Positions 41,233 through 51,141 are shown, numbered from the stretch's first letter. The stretch is 64,000 bases of DNA from Pseudoduganella violacea (GCF_014191875.1 NZ_JACHXD010000003.1:124001-188000), one strand, 5' to 3'. Numbers and translations: made by a program. Notes: generated from the letters alone by a model not told the origin.

Positions 41233-42102
41233 TCAAGCGGCTGCCCCCGATATCCAGAGCACGGCCGCAGCATCATCCGCCGCCTTGACCATTAAGCCCC
41301 CCTTGGCGGCGCTGGCCGCTTCGGTGGCGCGCAGTTCGGACAGCATGGCATCGAGGCCACGCGTGGTGCAGGCTTCGACCAGTTGTGCGGGCGAATACAG
41401 CTCATAAGGGTCGGACAGACGATAGAAGCCATCGGTCATGCTCAACAATGCGGTTCCAGTCTCTACCCGCAGCACGGATTTGCGCGCGGCGAATGGGCCT
41501 TGGGGCTGCAGGCACAGGATGGATGGTTCCAGCGCGATGTTCTGTTCTTCGCGGCGGCGCCTCAGCAAGGGCGTCAGCAATGCGCGGCGTTCAGCGGGGT
41601 CGCTCACGCCCTTTGCCAGCATGGCGCCGATTTCGCGCTGCAGCACGCCTTCCTGGGGATTGATCCAGGGGTCGAGGTCGCGTACCTGCCCGTCCGCGCC
41701 ACGCAGCAGCGTTTTGCAGTCGCCCAAACAGTAGAGGTGCAACTCATCCAAGCCGGCGTGGTGGAAAACACGGGTCCAGCTCAGGGCAGCGATTGGGTGG
41801 GCGTAGCGCGGTATCTCGGTATTTTCGGTATGGGCCAGCCAAGCGGCGCGGGTAGCGTCCATGGCCCGCCTTACGAGCGTGTCTTGCGTGGCGTCTGGAC
41901 CAAGGACTTTATGCAGCTCGGCTGCGAACCGGCGCGCGAACCAGGCGACGTCGCCTTCCTCGGTGTCGATGTAATCGCGTTCGGCGAGCGAGGTGGCGCC
42001 GTCGATGACCAGGATGTCGGTGACGCTGTCATGCTCGTGGACTGCGATCAGATCTTCGTTGCGGTGTTTTCCTGCACCTTCACATATTGCGGTCCACGGC
42101 AT
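41233..42102 (-). CDS. PP2C-like protein phosphatase domain protein
   Basis: The 289-residue product starts MPWTAICEGAGKHRNEDLIAV, has DILVIDGATSL (the metal-binding DG of PP2C), TRVFHHAGLDELHLYCLGDCKTLL and TGTALLSMTDGFYRL, and ends with ADDAAAVLWI (the last DD motif). The spacing fits a divergent PPM phosphatase. It would dephosphorylate Ser/Thr residues; no partner kinase is adjacent. Confidence 0.75.
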   Translation of the reverse strand: MPWTAICEGAGKHRNEDLIAVHEHDSVTDILVIDGATSLAERDYIDTEEGDVAWFARRFAAELHKVLGPDATQDTLVRRAMDATRAAWLAHTENTEIPRYAHPIAALSWTRVFHHAGLDELHLYCLGDCKTLLRGADGQVRDLDPWINPQEGVLQREIGAMLAKGVSDPAERRALLTPLLRRRREEQNIALEPSILCLQPQGPFAARKSVLRVETGTALLSMTDGFYRLSDPYELYSPAQLVEACTTRGLDAMLSELRATEAASAAKGGLMVKAADDAAAVLWISGAAA

Positions 42103-42145
42103 TGGCTTTCCCGGCTATTGAAATGGGATGATGATAATCGCTTCC

Positions 42146-42352
42146 CTAGGTTTGCGGTTTATTTGCTTTCTCCTTGGCGCAGCGCGCGGCCAGGACGGAG
42201 CGGGCAGTCACGTCGGGAATGGATTTGATTGCGTCTTCGCTGCAGTTGGTGGTGCTGACTTCGATTTGGTCGGGCGGCGTGCCCGTTTTAAAGCGAACAA
42301 TGACCAGGACGACGCTGATGGCGCAGAGGAGGAGGAAGGGTTTGGATTTCAT
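42146..42352 (-). CDS. Small membrane-anchored hypothetical protein
   Basis: The 68-residue product MKSKPFLLLCAISVVLVIVRFK has one N-terminal hydrophobic helix and a short polar tail with two Cys (TTNCSEDA, AARCAKEK). The Cys spacing is faintly like EexN/TrbK entry-exclusion proteins, but the evidence is slight and I propose no function. Confidence 0.5.
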   Translation of the reverse strand: MKSKPFLLLCAISVVLVIVRFKTGTPPDQIEVSTTNCSEDAIKSIPDVTARSVLAARCAKEKANKPQT

Positions 42353-42406
42353 TTTTAGTTCTTTTATCTTATGTGCAGCGGCTCCGGCTTGATCTGGCAC
42401 ATCGCG

Positions 42407-42859
42407 TCAGCCGGCCGGTGACCGCCCAAGTTCCTGGGCAAGGCCAATGAGAATGCCTTCGGGACCGCGAATATAGCAGAGCCGGTATGCATCCTGGTAC
42501 TGGGCCACGCTGCCGACGAGCGTTGCGCCGCGTTTGCTGAGCCGGGCCAGCGTATCGTCGATGTCTTCCACGGTGAACATCACGCGTAGGTATCCGAGGG
42601 CGTTGACCGGTGCGTTGCGGTGGTCGGCAGCCACGGGCGGCGCGAGGAAGCGGGATAATTCGAGGCGGCTGTGGCCGTCCGGTGTCCGCATCATGGCAAT
42701 CTCGACACGCATGCCGTGCAGGCCGGTAACGCCGTCTGCCCAGTCGCCTTCGATGGGCGCGCGGCCTTCGAGCGTCAGGCCGAGTTCACTGAAAAATTCG
42801 ATGGCGGCGTCGAGGTCTTCTACCACGATGCCAACGTTGTCCATGCGTTTGAGTGTCAT
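42407..42859 (-). CDS. VOC (glyoxalase/bleomycin resistance) superfamily protein
   Basis: The 150-residue protein has two beta-alpha-beta-beta-beta modules: MDNVGIVVEDLDAAIEFFSELGL and YLRVMFTVEDIDDTLARLSKRGATLVG...AYRLCYIRGPEGILIGLAQEL. Candidate metal ligands include the final Glu. Start 42859 has AAGGAGG upstream. The substrate is unknown. Confidence 0.88.
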   Translation of the reverse strand: MTLKRMDNVGIVVEDLDAAIEFFSELGLTLEGRAPIEGDWADGVTGLHGMRVEIAMMRTPDGHSRLELSRFLAPPVAADHRNAPVNALGYLRVMFTVEDIDDTLARLSKRGATLVGSVAQYQDAYRLCYIRGPEGILIGLAQELGRSPAG

Positions 42860-43017
42860 GATGCCTCCTTGGTGGCGACGTTCGCTTCGGGCCATTTTAT
42901 GCTGTTCTTTTTTCGTCCGCTTGGGCAAGGAGGTTCCTGGCAATCCATATTTCGTCACAGAGCGAATTGTTCTCGCACTTGGCGGGCTAGCATGCGGGTT
43001 TTCCGATCGGAGTCCAC

Positions 43018-43965
43018 ATGAACAAATTCATTCCTGCAGTGGTGTTGGCTATGGCAAGCGCGGTGTCGGCGCATGCCGAGGTGCTGACGACCGGCAGCCA
43101 CGTGCCAGGGCTGCAACTGCGCCTGCGCCATACGACAGCCGGCGCTACGCGCGGGCTGCCGGTGCTCTTCCTGCACGGCTCATCCTTCCCATCAGCGCTG
43201 GCCTTCGATTTCCCAATGGACGGCGTGTCGTGGATGGACTCTCTTGCCGCGCGTGGACACAATGTGTATGCCTTGGACTTCCTGGGTTACGGGCTGTCCG
43301 ACCGCTATCCGCCCGCACAACAGCCGCAAGGCCGGGCGCTTGATGTGGTGCAGGATGTCGACCGTGCGGTAGAGCTGGTGCTGGCACGCTCCGGTGCGCG
43401 GCAGGTAGCGCTCGTTGCGCATTCGTGGGGCGGTTCGGTGGGCGCCTTGTATGCGGAGCGGCATCCTGAGAAGGTCGGCAAGCTGGTGCTGTTCGCGGCA
43501 ATCACGGCGCGCAATCAATCCACGCCGCGCGCGCAAGTGGCGCCTTATCAGGAACTGACGCCGGCGCAGCGCATTGCCGGCATGGATGGACTGCGGCCCG
43601 CAGGCGAGGCATCGCAATTGCATGCGGATGTGCATAAACGTTGGGGGGCCGATTGGCTGGCGTCCGATCGTCGGGCGGATAATGCTGCCGTGGTCCGCTT
43701 CCCATCCGGTCCATCAGCCGACGCCGATGATCTGAGCCACGGGCGGCCCTATTACGATCCTGCCCGCATCAAGGCGCCAACCCTGCTCGTGCGCGGCGAA
43801 TGGGATACCTGGCCGAGCGATGCCGACTACAAGCTGCTGCGCGGCCGGATGACGGGGGCGGCGGAGCGCGAATATGCCGTCATTCCGCGCGGTACGCATG
43901 TGATGCATCTGGAACTGGCGCATGGTGCGCTGTGGCAGGCGGTGGAACGCTTTCTGGAGCGGTGA
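43018..43965 (+). CDS. Exported alpha/beta hydrolase
   Basis: The 315-residue protein has a signal peptide (AVVLAMASAVSAHA|E), the oxyanion motif LFLHGSSFP, nucleophile elbow AHSWGGS (Ser), acid in TLLVRGEWDTWPSD and His in IPRGTHVMHLE. It would act in the periplasm on an ester or amide; the substrate is unknown. It is divergent from the VOC gene with 158 bases between starts. Confidence 0.88.
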   Translation: MNKFIPAVVLAMASAVSAHAEVLTTGSHVPGLQLRLRHTTAGATRGLPVLFLHGSSFPSALAFDFPMDGVSWMDSLAARGHNVYALDFLGYGLSDRYPPAQQPQGRALDVVQDVDRAVELVLARSGARQVALVAHSWGGSVGALYAERHPEKVGKLVLFAAITARNQSTPRAQVAPYQELTPAQRIAGMDGLRPAGEASQLHADVHKRWGADWLASDRRADNAAVVRFPSGPSADADDLSHGRPYYDPARIKAPTLLVRGEWDTWPSDADYKLLRGRMTGAAEREYAVIPRGTHVMHLELAHGALWQAVERFLER

Positions 43966-44092
43966 TGGCGAGCCGGCGTGACTTGGCGGCGTCTTTTTTA
44001 TATGGTGGGTACGGCGCGCGCCCTCGGCGCGCGGGGCTGGCGCGTTGCGCCAGCAAACGGACGATTCGAATAGCCTCGCCCCCTTTAGGGGG

Positions 44093-44124
44093 CTCCGTCT
44101 TCGAATCCCACCGCCTCCGTCCGG
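44093..44124 (+). other. Serine tRNA 3'-end remnant
   Basis: TTCGAATCCCACCGCCTCCG (44100-44119) is the T-arm and acceptor 3' strand of a serine tRNA. It is preceded by a GCCCCC-TTTA-GGGGGC hairpin (44078-44093) like a long variable arm, but no matching 5' half (GGAGGC...) is found upstream. It is inverted relative to the intact tRNA-Ser at 44172-44264 and shares the terminator between them. A decayed tRNA copy or integration footprint is likely. Confidence 0.5.
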
Positions 44125-44168
44125 ACAAAACGAAAAAGCCTCCCGCAGGGGAGGCTTTTTCGTTTTGT
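44125..44168. terminator. Bidirectional rho-independent terminator
   Basis: A perfect 20-bp stem (44125-44144 and 44149-44168) with loop GCAG contains GCCTCCC/GGGAGGC followed on each strand by T-rich sequence. It ends transcription of the minus-strand tRNA-Ser and of the plus-strand hydrolase gene. It fills most of the otherwise gene-poor stretch 43966-44383. Confidence 0.9.
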
Positions 44169-44171
44169 TCC

Positions 44172-44264
44172 TGGCGGAGACGGTGGGATTCGAACCCACG
44201 ATACAGGTTTTGCCCGTATGCTTCCTTAGCAGGGAAGTGCCTTCGGCCACTCGGCCACGTCTCC
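44172..44264 (-). tRNA. tRNA-Ser (anticodon GCT)
   Basis: Read on the minus strand the gene starts GGAGACGTGGCCGAGTGG, has anticodon stem CTTCC/GGAAG with loop CTGCTAA (anticodon GCT, reads AGC/AGU), a long class II variable arm, T-arm GGTTCGAATCCC and the encoded end CCGTCTCCGCCA. The acceptor stem pairs GGAGACG with CGTCTCC. It is followed by the strong terminator at 44125-44168. Confidence 0.96.
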
Positions 44265-44383
44265 TAGCTGATTTCTCAACTATCATCCTTTGCTTCACAT
44301 TTCTGCGTCACATCAGACGAGCGCTATAGTAAAGATCCGGATCACTTTGGTCAAGGCTATCAGCGCTTTTTTTTCAGAAATAT

Positions 44384-45631
44384 TTATTCTTTATCCAGTT
44401 CGAACGCTTTGTGCAGCGCGCGCACGGCCAATTCCATGTATTTCTCGTCGATCAGGACGGAAATCTTGATCTCGGAAGTGGAGATCATCATGATGTTGAT
44501 GCCTTCTTCGGACAGGGTGCGGAACATCTGCGAGGCCACGCCAACGTGGCTGCGCATGCCGACACCGACCACGGAGATCTTCGAGACCTTGGCGTCGCCC
44601 AGGATGCTGGCGTAGCCGATCTCGGCCTGCTGGCCAGCCAGCACGTCGAGCGCCTTCTGGTAGTCGTTGCGCGAGACGGTGAAGGTGAAGTCGGTTTTAC
44701 CGTCCACGGACTGATTCTGTATGATCATGTCCACTTCGATATTGGCGTCAGCCACCGGGCCCAGGATGTGGAAGGCGACGCCTGGACGGTCCGGCACGCC
44801 CAGCACGGTGATTTTGGCTTCGTCGCGGTTGAAGGCGATGCCGGAGATGACTGCTTGTTCCATGTGTGTGTCTTCCTCAAACGAGATCAGGGTGCCGGAA
44901 TTGGCTTCGGTGTCGAGATCCATCATCGGATCGGTCAGCGACGACAGCACGCGCGTCGGCACGCGGTAGTTGCCGGCAAATTCGACGGAGCGCGTCTGCA
45001 GCACTTTGGAACCGAGCGAGGCCAGTTCCAGCATTTCTTCGAAGGTGATCGCTTTCAGGCGGCGCGCTTCGGACACGACGCGCGGGTCGGTGGTGTAGAC
45101 GCCATCGACGTCGGTGTAGATCAGGCATTCGTCGGCTTTGAGCGCGGCGGCGATCGCCACGGCCGAGGTGTCGGAGCCGCCACGGCCCAGGGTGGCGATA
45201 TTGTCGTTCTCGTCCACGCCCTGGAAGCCGGTGATGACGACGATGCGGCCCTGCTCCAGGTCTTTGCGCACGCGCTCGTCGTCGATCGACTGGATGCGGG
45301 CTTTGGTGAAGGCGGAATCGGTCTTAATCGCTACTTGCCAGCCGGCGTAGGACACCGCGTCCTTGCCCAGCGCGTGCAGCGCAATGGACAGCAGACCTAC
45401 CGATACCTGTTCGCCGGTGGACGCAATCATGTCCAGTTCGCGCGGATCGGGCGGGTTGTGAATTTCCTTGGCCAGGGCGATCAGTCGGTTGGTTTCGCCG
45501 GACATGGCCGACGGCACCACCACGATCTGGTGTCCCGCATCGTGCCATTTGGCGACCCGACGCGCGACGTTCTTGATGCGGTCCGTCGAGCCCATCGACG
45601 TACCGCCGTACTTGTGAACGATTAATGCCAT
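44384..45631 (-). CDS. lysC: Aspartate kinase
   Basis: The 415-residue product begins VHKYGGTSMGS (kinase K-x-x-G-G-T-S), has FQGVDENDNIATLGRGGSDTSAVAIA and YTDVDGVYTTDPR, and two C-terminal ACT domains (ITVLGVPDRPGVAFHILG; ISVVGVGMRSHVGVASQMF). It phosphorylates L-aspartate, the first step to lysine, threonine and methionine, with feedback control through the ACT domains. It lies between tRNA-Ser and tilS, the usual Burkholderiales order. Confidence 0.96.
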   Translation of the reverse strand: MALIVHKYGGTSMGSTDRIKNVARRVAKWHDAGHQIVVVPSAMSGETNRLIALAKEIHNPPDPRELDMIASTGEQVSVGLLSIALHALGKDAVSYAGWQVAIKTDSAFTKARIQSIDDERVRKDLEQGRIVVITGFQGVDENDNIATLGRGGSDTSAVAIAAALKADECLIYTDVDGVYTTDPRVVSEARRLKAITFEEMLELASLGSKVLQTRSVEFAGNYRVPTRVLSSLTDPMMDLDTEANSGTLISFEEDTHMEQAVISGIAFNRDEAKITVLGVPDRPGVAFHILGPVADANIEVDMIIQNQSVDGKTDFTFTVSRNDYQKALDVLAGQQAEIGYASILGDAKVSKISVVGVGMRSHVGVASQMFRTLSEEGINIMMISTSEIKISVLIDEKYMELAVRALHKAFELDKE

Positions 45632-45704
45632 AACTTGTGTTTTCCGCTTAGATGAAGTAAAGGGAGCCCCTTACTGTACATGCTGCAGTGCGAAAGAACA
45701 AGTC

Positions 45705-45745
45705 AAAAAAGTAATGATCTCATACAGTCTTGGCATAAGATCATT
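45705..45745 (-). terminator. Rho-independent terminator downstream of tilS
   Basis: On the minus strand AATGATCT and AGATCATT (45713-45720 and 45738-45745) pair around a 17-base loop and are followed by a run of six T (45705-45710). It lies 24 bases beyond the tilS stop. Confidence 0.65.
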
Positions 45746-45768
45746 CCAAAAAGCATTAGTCTGAAATT

Positions 45769-47166
45769 TTATTCGGCCATCCAGCGGAAGACGACTCTTT
45801 TGTTGGCTCCACCCCCTATCTTGTGGCAATCCATGCCGATTCCCGCAGCAAACAAGAGTTGGCCAGGGATGTAGACAACTGGCAGCCTTGTACGCTCCCA
45901 TGCCGGGATACTTAGTGATTGATAGTGATGTTTGAGGTCGCGCGTAGGCCGGTTCGGGGCAGGTTTCAGCCGCTCGCCGCCGCGACGGAACTCAATGGTG
46001 AGCAACTGCTTTTGCAGCCATTCCGCGTCCAGGCCCTCTTCCGCCTCGTCGAAGTGCAGCACTCCGCCGTAGGCCGGGAAAGCCAGCGCGGCTTCGCCAA
46101 TCCAGCGGAAGTGCTGGCCGGGCTTGTCGTCGAACCGGTCTTCGCGCGTGCCTTCCAGCTCGCGCAGCTTGGGCACCAAATACAATCGGTCGCGGTGGCG
46201 CCGCACATGGCAATCGGGATGGGTGACGAGCAATTGGGCATCTTCGCGCGCTTCCAGCAGCTGCGCCAGCATTTCCGCCAGCCAGGCGGTCGACGGCATG
46301 CCCAGCTTACGCACGCGGAACCACTGGCGCAGCATATTGCCGGCGCGGTCGGCGCTCAGCGCGCGCAGGCGGGCCAGGTCAATGCTGTCGGCGTCGAGGC
46401 AGGCTTGCAGATCCTGCTCGGCCAGTTCGCTCAGCATGCGCTGGGCCGATTGCGCGTGCTGGGCGCTGCGCGACAGGCGGGCCTGGAAGCCGGAGAAAGT
46501 TGTCGCCAGCGCGGGCATGACCTGATGGCGCAGCGCATTGCGGGCGTAGCGCGGGTCATCGTTGGATTCGTCGTTGACGTAGGCGATGCCCTGCCCTGCC
46601 ACATAGACTTCGAGCTGGCTGCGCGCGGTCTGCAGCAGCGGGCGCGCCAGCAGTAGCTCCGCATTACCCAGCAGATCGGGCGCGTGGTTGCAGGCGTCCA
46701 TGCCGGACAGGCCTGCCGGGCCGGAGCCGCGCAGCAATTGCAGCAACACGGTTTCGGCCTGGTCGTCGAGGTGGTGGGCGGTCAGCAGCAGGCGCACATC
46801 GTGTTCGCGGCACAAGGCGCCCAGGGCGGCGTAGCGGCTCTTGCGCGCCGCCGCTTCGGTGCCGGATTTGGCCACGTCCTGCAATTGCACGCGGCGCGCG
46901 GCGAAGCTTACGCCCAGCGCGGCACAGGCCTGCTCGCAATGGGCCAGCCAAGCGTCGGCGTTCGGACTCAGGCCGTGGTGGACGTGGAAGGCGTGCAGTG
47001 CCACGCCCCGCTGGCGCGCCCAGTCCTGCGCCAGATGCAGCAGCGCCGACGAATCGAGGCCGCCGCTCAGGGCGATGGCGACGCCCTGCCCCGCCGTGTC
47101 CGCCGGCAGCGCGGCCATGGCCTGCGCAAACATATCGGGCAAGGCGCCGCTGTGCTGCTTCTTCAA
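45769..47166 (-). CDS. tilS: tRNA(Ile)-lysidine synthase
   Basis: The 465-residue product has the PP-loop ATP pyrophosphatase motif IALSGGLDSSALLHLA and the N-type domain (HHGLSPNADAWLAHCEQACAALGV, LTAHHLDDQAETVLLQLLRGSGPAGLSGM), followed by TilS-type C-terminal domains (EFRRGGERLKPAPNRPTRDLKHHYQ). It converts the wobble C of the AUA-reading tRNA-Ile to lysidine. It is separated from accA by a terminator, so it is probably transcribed from its own promoter. Confidence 0.95.
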   Translation of the reverse strand: MKKQHSGALPDMFAQAMAALPADTAGQGVAIALSGGLDSSALLHLAQDWARQRGVALHAFHVHHGLSPNADAWLAHCEQACAALGVSFAARRVQLQDVAKSGTEAAARKSRYAALGALCREHDVRLLLTAHHLDDQAETVLLQLLRGSGPAGLSGMDACNHAPDLLGNAELLLARPLLQTARSQLEVYVAGQGIAYVNDESNDDPRYARNALRHQVMPALATTFSGFQARLSRSAQHAQSAQRMLSELAEQDLQACLDADSIDLARLRALSADRAGNMLRQWFRVRKLGMPSTAWLAEMLAQLLEAREDAQLLVTHPDCHVRRHRDRLYLVPKLRELEGTREDRFDDKPGQHFRWIGEAALAFPAYGGVLHFDEAEEGLDAEWLQKQLLTIEFRRGGERLKPAPNRPTRDLKHHYQSLSIPAWERTRLPVVYIPGQLLFAAGIGMDCHKIGGGANKRVVFRWMAE

Positions 47167-47184
47167 TCTGAACTCCTGAAATGC

Positions 47185-47210
47185 AAAAAACCGGGGGCGG
47201 GCCCCGGTTT
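47185..47210 (-). terminator. Rho-independent terminator downstream of accA
   Basis: AAACCGGGG (47188-47196) pairs with CCCCGGTTT (47202-47210) around a five-base loop. On the minus strand the hairpin is followed by a T run (47185-47190), so it ends accA transcription before tilS. Confidence 0.85.
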
Positions 47211-47234
47211 GAAAGGATGGATGCCGCCGCCAGC

Positions 47235-48209
47235 TTATTCGGCAGCAGGGGTTTGCTTGAATTTGCCGTAGCTCATCAGCTTTTCGTGACGGGAAGCCAG
47301 CAGATCCTTGGTCTTCACGCCTTGGAACTGGCGCAGCGAATCGGCCAGGGCGCGCTTGAGCAGAATTGCCATCTGTTTTGGGTCACGGTGCGCGCCGCCC
47401 AGCGGCTCGTTGACGATCTTGTCGATCAGGCCCATGGCTTTCAGGCGGTGGGCGGTCAGGCCTAGCGCTTCGGCCGCGTCGGAGGCGCGCTCGGAAGTCT
47501 TCCACAGGATCGAGGCGCAGCCTTCCGGCGAGATCACCGAATAGGTCGAGTATTGCAGCATCAGCACCGCGTCGCCCACGGCAATCGCCAGCGCGCCGCC
47601 GGAGCCGCCTTCGCCGATGATGGTGGCGATCAGCGGCACTTTCAGCTCGGCCATCACGTACAGATTGTGGCCGATGGCTTCGGACTGGCCGCGCTCTTCG
47701 GCGTCGATGCCGGGGAAGGCGCCCGGGGTGTCAACGAAGGTGAAGATGGGCAGGTTGAATTTTTCGGCCAGCTTCATCAGGCGCATGGCCTTGCGGTAGC
47801 CTTCCGGACGCGGCATGCCGAAGTTACGCAAGGCGCGCTCTTTGGTGTCGCGGCCTTTCTGGTGGCCGATCACCATGCAGGGCTGGCCGTTGAAACGGGC
47901 CAGGCCGCCGATGATGGACTGGTCGTCCGCATAGGTGCGGTCGCCGTGCAGTTCGTGGAAGTCGGTGAAGATTTCGTTCACATAGTCCATCGTGTATGGA
48001 CGCTGCGGGTGGCGCGCGATCTGGGACACTTGCCACGGCGTGAGCTTGGCGTACACGTCTTTGGTCAGCTGCTGGCTCTTCTTGGCCAGACGTTCGATCT
48101 CTTCGGAGATGTCGACGGCGGAGTCGTCTTGCACGAAACGCAGCTCTTCAATCTTGGAATCCAGTTCCGCAATCGGTTGCTCAAAATTGAGGAAAGTCGT
48201 TTTAATCAT
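47235..48209 (-). CDS. accA: Acetyl-CoA carboxylase carboxyltransferase subunit alpha
   Basis: The 324-residue product starts [23 protein letters not shown] and has [77 protein letters not shown] and [11 protein letters not shown], all diagnostic of AccA. With AccD it transfers the carboxyl group from biotin to acetyl-CoA. Start 48209 has a GGAGGT-type site. The gene follows the glycosylase by 56 bases. Confidence 0.97.
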   Translation of the reverse strand: MIKTTFLNFEQPIAELDSKIEELRFVQDDSAVDISEEIERLAKKSQQLTKDVYAKLTPWQVSQIARHPQRPYTMDYVNEIFTDFHELHGDRTYADDQSIIGGLARFNGQPCMVIGHQKGRDTKERALRNFGMPRPEGYRKAMRLMKLAEKFNLPIFTFVDTPGAFPGIDAEERGQSEAIGHNLYVMAELKVPLIATIIGEGGSGGALAIAVGDAVLMLQYSTYSVISPEGCASILWKTSERASDAAEALGLTAHRLKAMGLIDKIVNEPLGGAHRDPKQMAILLKRALADSLRQFQGVKTKDLLASRHEKLMSYGKFKQTPAAE

Positions 48210-48265
48210 TGTACCTCCGAGAGTATTACTGGCCGCTTGCTGGTTTCGACGCGGCACGAATTGGA

Positions 48266-48925
48266 CTATTTTACCGGAACCGGGTCGAGACTACGCCATA
48301 AATACCAAGTGGCGACGGTGCGATACGGTTCCCAGTTGGCCGAGACTTCGCGCGCGTCGCTGCGCGAAACGGGCTCGCCCGAGAAATAATTCTGGCTGAT
48401 ACCTTGGATCAGACCGGGATCGTCCAAGGGCAACACATTGGGCCGGAGCAGGTTAAATATCAAAAACATCTCCGCTGTCCAGCGCGTAATGCCGCGGATT
48501 TGAACCAGCTCGGCAATCACAGCTTCGTCGTCCATTTCATGCCATTGGCTGGCGTGGACTTTTTTGGCCTTGAAATTATCGGCCAGGTCGAGGATGTATT
48601 CGGTCTTGCGCTTGGACAGGCCGCACTCGCCCAGTTGCTCGGCGCCGGCTTTCAATACCTGGGCCGGGGTGCATTTGGGACACAGGGCCAGCAGCTTTTT
48701 CCAGGCCACGTCGGCCGCTTTGGCCGTGACCTGCTGTTTGACGATGGAACGGGCCAAGGTGATGAACGGGTCGTCGTGGCCGACCAGATGCAGGTCGCCA
48801 AACTGTGGAATGAGCTTTTTCATGATGCGGTCCCGCTTCATGAGCTCGATCTTCGCCTCTTCCCAGTACGGCGGCAAAGCCACCTGCCGGGATGCGGCGC
48901 CCGTTGTCTCCTTGGCCTGAACCAT
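48266..48925 (-). CDS. DNA-3-methyladenine glycosylase, AlkA/HhH-GPD type
   Basis: The 219-residue product has the helix-hairpin-helix [18 protein letters not shown] and the catalytic Asp in [12 protein letters not shown], with [25 protein letters not shown] as the HhH-GPD core. No iron-sulfur Cys cluster follows, so it belongs to the AlkA-like group without 4Fe-4S. It excises alkylated purines. Its start codon overlaps the cysS stop by one base. Confidence 0.9.
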   Translation of the reverse strand: MVQAKETTGAASRQVALPPYWEEAKIELMKRDRIMKKLIPQFGDLHLVGHDDPFITLARSIVKQQVTAKAADVAWKKLLALCPKCTPAQVLKAGAEQLGECGLSKRKTEYILDLADNFKAKKVHASQWHEMDDEAVIAELVQIRGITRWTAEMFLIFNLLRPNVLPLDDPGLIQGISQNYFSGEPVSRSDAREVSANWEPYRTVATWYLWRSLDPVPVK

Positions 48926-50310
48926 TATGCGCGGCGCCAGTTGGTGCTGCCGTCAGGTTTGTCTTCGAGGATGATGCCGGCCGCCAGCAGGTCGGCGCGG
49001 ATCTTGTCCGACAGCGCGAAATCGCGCACCTTCTTGGCGGCGGCGCGCTGCGCGATGGCGGCGGCGATGGCGTCTTCGCCCATCGCCTCGCCCACCGCCG
49101 CTTGCAGGAATTCCTGCGGCGCGCGTTCCAGCAGGCCGATCACGCCGGCCAGACCTTTGAGCTGGCGCGCCACGACAGGCGATTTGGTCTTGTTCAATTC
49201 CGTCACCAGGTCGAACAGCACGGCGACAGCGATCGGGGTGTTGAAGTCGTCGTCCATGGCTTCGGCGAAGCGCTGGGCGTGGGCTTCCTTCCAGTCCAGC
49301 GGCTGGCCGTCGCCGTCCACGCCGTCCAGCGCCGTGTAAAGGCGGGTCAGCGCGCCGCGCGCGTCGTCCAGATGCACATCCGAGTAATTCAGCGGGCTGC
49401 GGTAGTGGGCGCGCAGGATGAAGAAGCGCACCACTTCGGCGTCATAGGACTTCAGCACATCGCGGATGGTGAAGAAATTGCCCAGGGATTTGGACATCTT
49501 CTCGCCGTCGACGCGCACGAAGCCGTTGTGCAGCCAGTAGTTGGCCAGGGCGTGGCCACTGGCGCCTTCCGACTGGGCGATCTCGTTTTCATGGTGCGGG
49601 AACTGCAGGTCGGCGCCGCCGCCATGGATGTCGAACTGTTCGCCCAGCAGGGAGCAGGACATGGCCGAGCACTCGATATGCCAACCCGGGCGGCCGCTGC
49701 CCCATTTCGAATCCCACTTCACTTCCGCCGGTTCGGATTCCTTGGAAGCCTTCCACAGCACGAAGTCGAGCGGGTCGCGCTTGCCGGTGTTGACGTCCAC
49801 ACGCTCGCCGGCGCGCAGATCGTCCAGCGACTTGCCCGACAGGCGGCCGTAGCCGGGGAAATTGCGCACGGCGTAATTGACGTCGCCGTCTTCGGCTTTA
49901 TACGCCAAGCCTTTTTCTTCCAGGCGCTCGATCAGGGCCAGCATCTGCGGCACGTATTCGGTGGCGCGCGGAACGAGGGTCGGCTCCAGGATGCCCAGGG
50001 CACCGGTGTCGTCGTCCATGAACTTGGTGAAGCGCGCCGTCAGCTGGCCGATGGTCTCGCCGTTTTCCACGGCGCGCTTGATGATCTTGTCGTCGATGTC
50101 CGTGATATTGCGGACATACGTCACGTCATAGCCCGATGCCTTCAGCCAGCGATACACCACGTCGAACGCCATCATCATGCGCGCATGGCCGATGTGGCAG
50201 TAATCGTAGATCGTCATGCCGCAAACGTACATGCGGACCTTGCCCGCTTCCATTGGTTTAAACGTTTGCTTTTCGCGCGCCAGCGTGTTGTAAATCTTTA
50301 AATTGCTCAT
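48925..50310 (-). CDS. cysS: Cysteinyl-tRNA synthetase
   Basis: The 461-residue product has the class I signatures CHIGHAR (HIGH) and KMSKSLGNF (KMSKS), zinc ligands including [11 protein letters not shown] and GWHIECSAM, and the typical C-terminal DALR-like helical region. It charges tRNA-Cys. The divergent ppiA gene starts 211 bases away, leaving room for two promoters. Confidence 0.97.
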   Translation of the reverse strand: MSNLKIYNTLAREKQTFKPMEAGKVRMYVCGMTIYDYCHIGHARMMMAFDVVYRWLKASGYDVTYVRNITDIDDKIIKRAVENGETIGQLTARFTKFMDDDTGALGILEPTLVPRATEYVPQMLALIERLEEKGLAYKAEDGDVNYAVRNFPGYGRLSGKSLDDLRAGERVDVNTGKRDPLDFVLWKASKESEPAEVKWDSKWGSGRPGWHIECSAMSCSLLGEQFDIHGGGADLQFPHHENEIAQSEGASGHALANYWLHNGFVRVDGEKMSKSLGNFFTIRDVLKSYDAEVVRFFILRAHYRSPLNYSDVHLDDARGALTRLYTALDGVDGDGQPLDWKEAHAQRFAEAMDDDFNTPIAVAVLFDLVTELNKTKSPVVARQLKGLAGVIGLLERAPQEFLQAAVGEAMGEDAIAAAIAQRAAAKKVRDFALSDKIRADLLAAGIILEDKPDGSTNWRRA

Positions 50311-50520
50311 CGGACCCTGCGTGATATCGGGCGCAGCTCAGGCAATACGAAAACCGGGCGCCGGCACATACTGCACCGCACCTGGTTTCATCGTTATTAC
50401 CTTGGAAACTGACAGACCCTCGGTATAGTTCTTCTTTGTTAGAATGGTACGTCAACGCCAAGTATAGCATTGATAAAAACCCCGGAGCTGTTTTACCAGA
50501 ACTTCAAAAGGAAGCCAAGA

Positions 50521-51141
50521 ATGCAATTGACAAATGCGCGCAGCCTGCCGATTTTTACCAAGAGCCTGGTCCTGAGCGCCGCTCTTGGCCTGGGCGGGAC
50601 CGCGCTGGCCGCCGAACCGGCCGCCATGCCGCAAGTGTCGCTGCGCACCAATGTGGGCGAAATCGTGCTGGAGCTGGACAAGGCAAAGGCGCCGAAAACG
50701 GTGGCCAATTTCCTCGCCTATGTAAAGAGCGGCCACTATAAAGGCACCATCTTCCATCGCGTGATCGACGGCTTCATGATCCAGGGCGGCGGCTATACGG
50801 CCGACCTGAAAAGCAAACCGACCAAGCCGCCCGTCAAGAGCGAGTCGAACAATGGCTTGAAAAACGATGCCTACACCGTCGCCATGGCCCGTACCGGCGA
50901 CCCGAATTCGGCCACCGCACAGTTTTTCATCAATGTCGTCAATAACGATGGCCTGAATTACCCGGCGCCGGACGGCGTCGGCTATACCGTCTTCGGCAAG
51001 GTCGTCGCCGGCCAGGAGGTGGTGGACAAGATCAAGGGCGTGCTGGTGGACGACAAGCCGAACTTCCAGAATATCCCCGTGATTCCGGTGGTCGTGACCG
51101 CCGCCACGATACTGAAAACGCCAATCCAGCCGAAACAGTAA
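50521..51141 (+). CDS. ppiA: Periplasmic peptidyl-prolyl cis-trans isomerase, cyclophilin type
   Basis: The 206-residue product has a signal peptide (KSLVLSAALGLGGTALA|AEP) and a cyclophilin domain with TIFHRVIDGFMIQGGG, MARTGDPNSATAQFFINV and YTVFGKVVAGQEVVDKI. The Arg in FHRVI and the QFF motif are the active-site residues. It assists folding of envelope proteins. RBS AAGGAAG precedes ATG 50521. Confidence 0.93.
   Translation: MQLTNARSLPIFTKSLVLSAALGLGGTALAAEPAAMPQVSLRTNVGEIVLELDKAKAPKTVANFLAYVKSGHYKGTIFHRVIDGFMIQGGGYTADLKSKPTKPPVKSESNNGLKNDAYTVAMARTGDPNSATAQFFINVVNNDGLNYPAPDGVGYTVFGKVVAGQEVVDKIKGVLVDDKPNFQNIPVIPVVVTAATILKTPIQPKQ

Noticed and set aside
43714..44298. Open frames across the tRNA-Ser region on both strands, including one reading TVGFEPT
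   Set aside because: They run through the tRNA gene and its terminator; this is a well-known false-gene pattern over tRNAs.
45724..45769. Possible small gene downstream of tilS
   Set aside because: The interval holds only the tilS terminator and AT-rich sequence; no start with RBS was seen.
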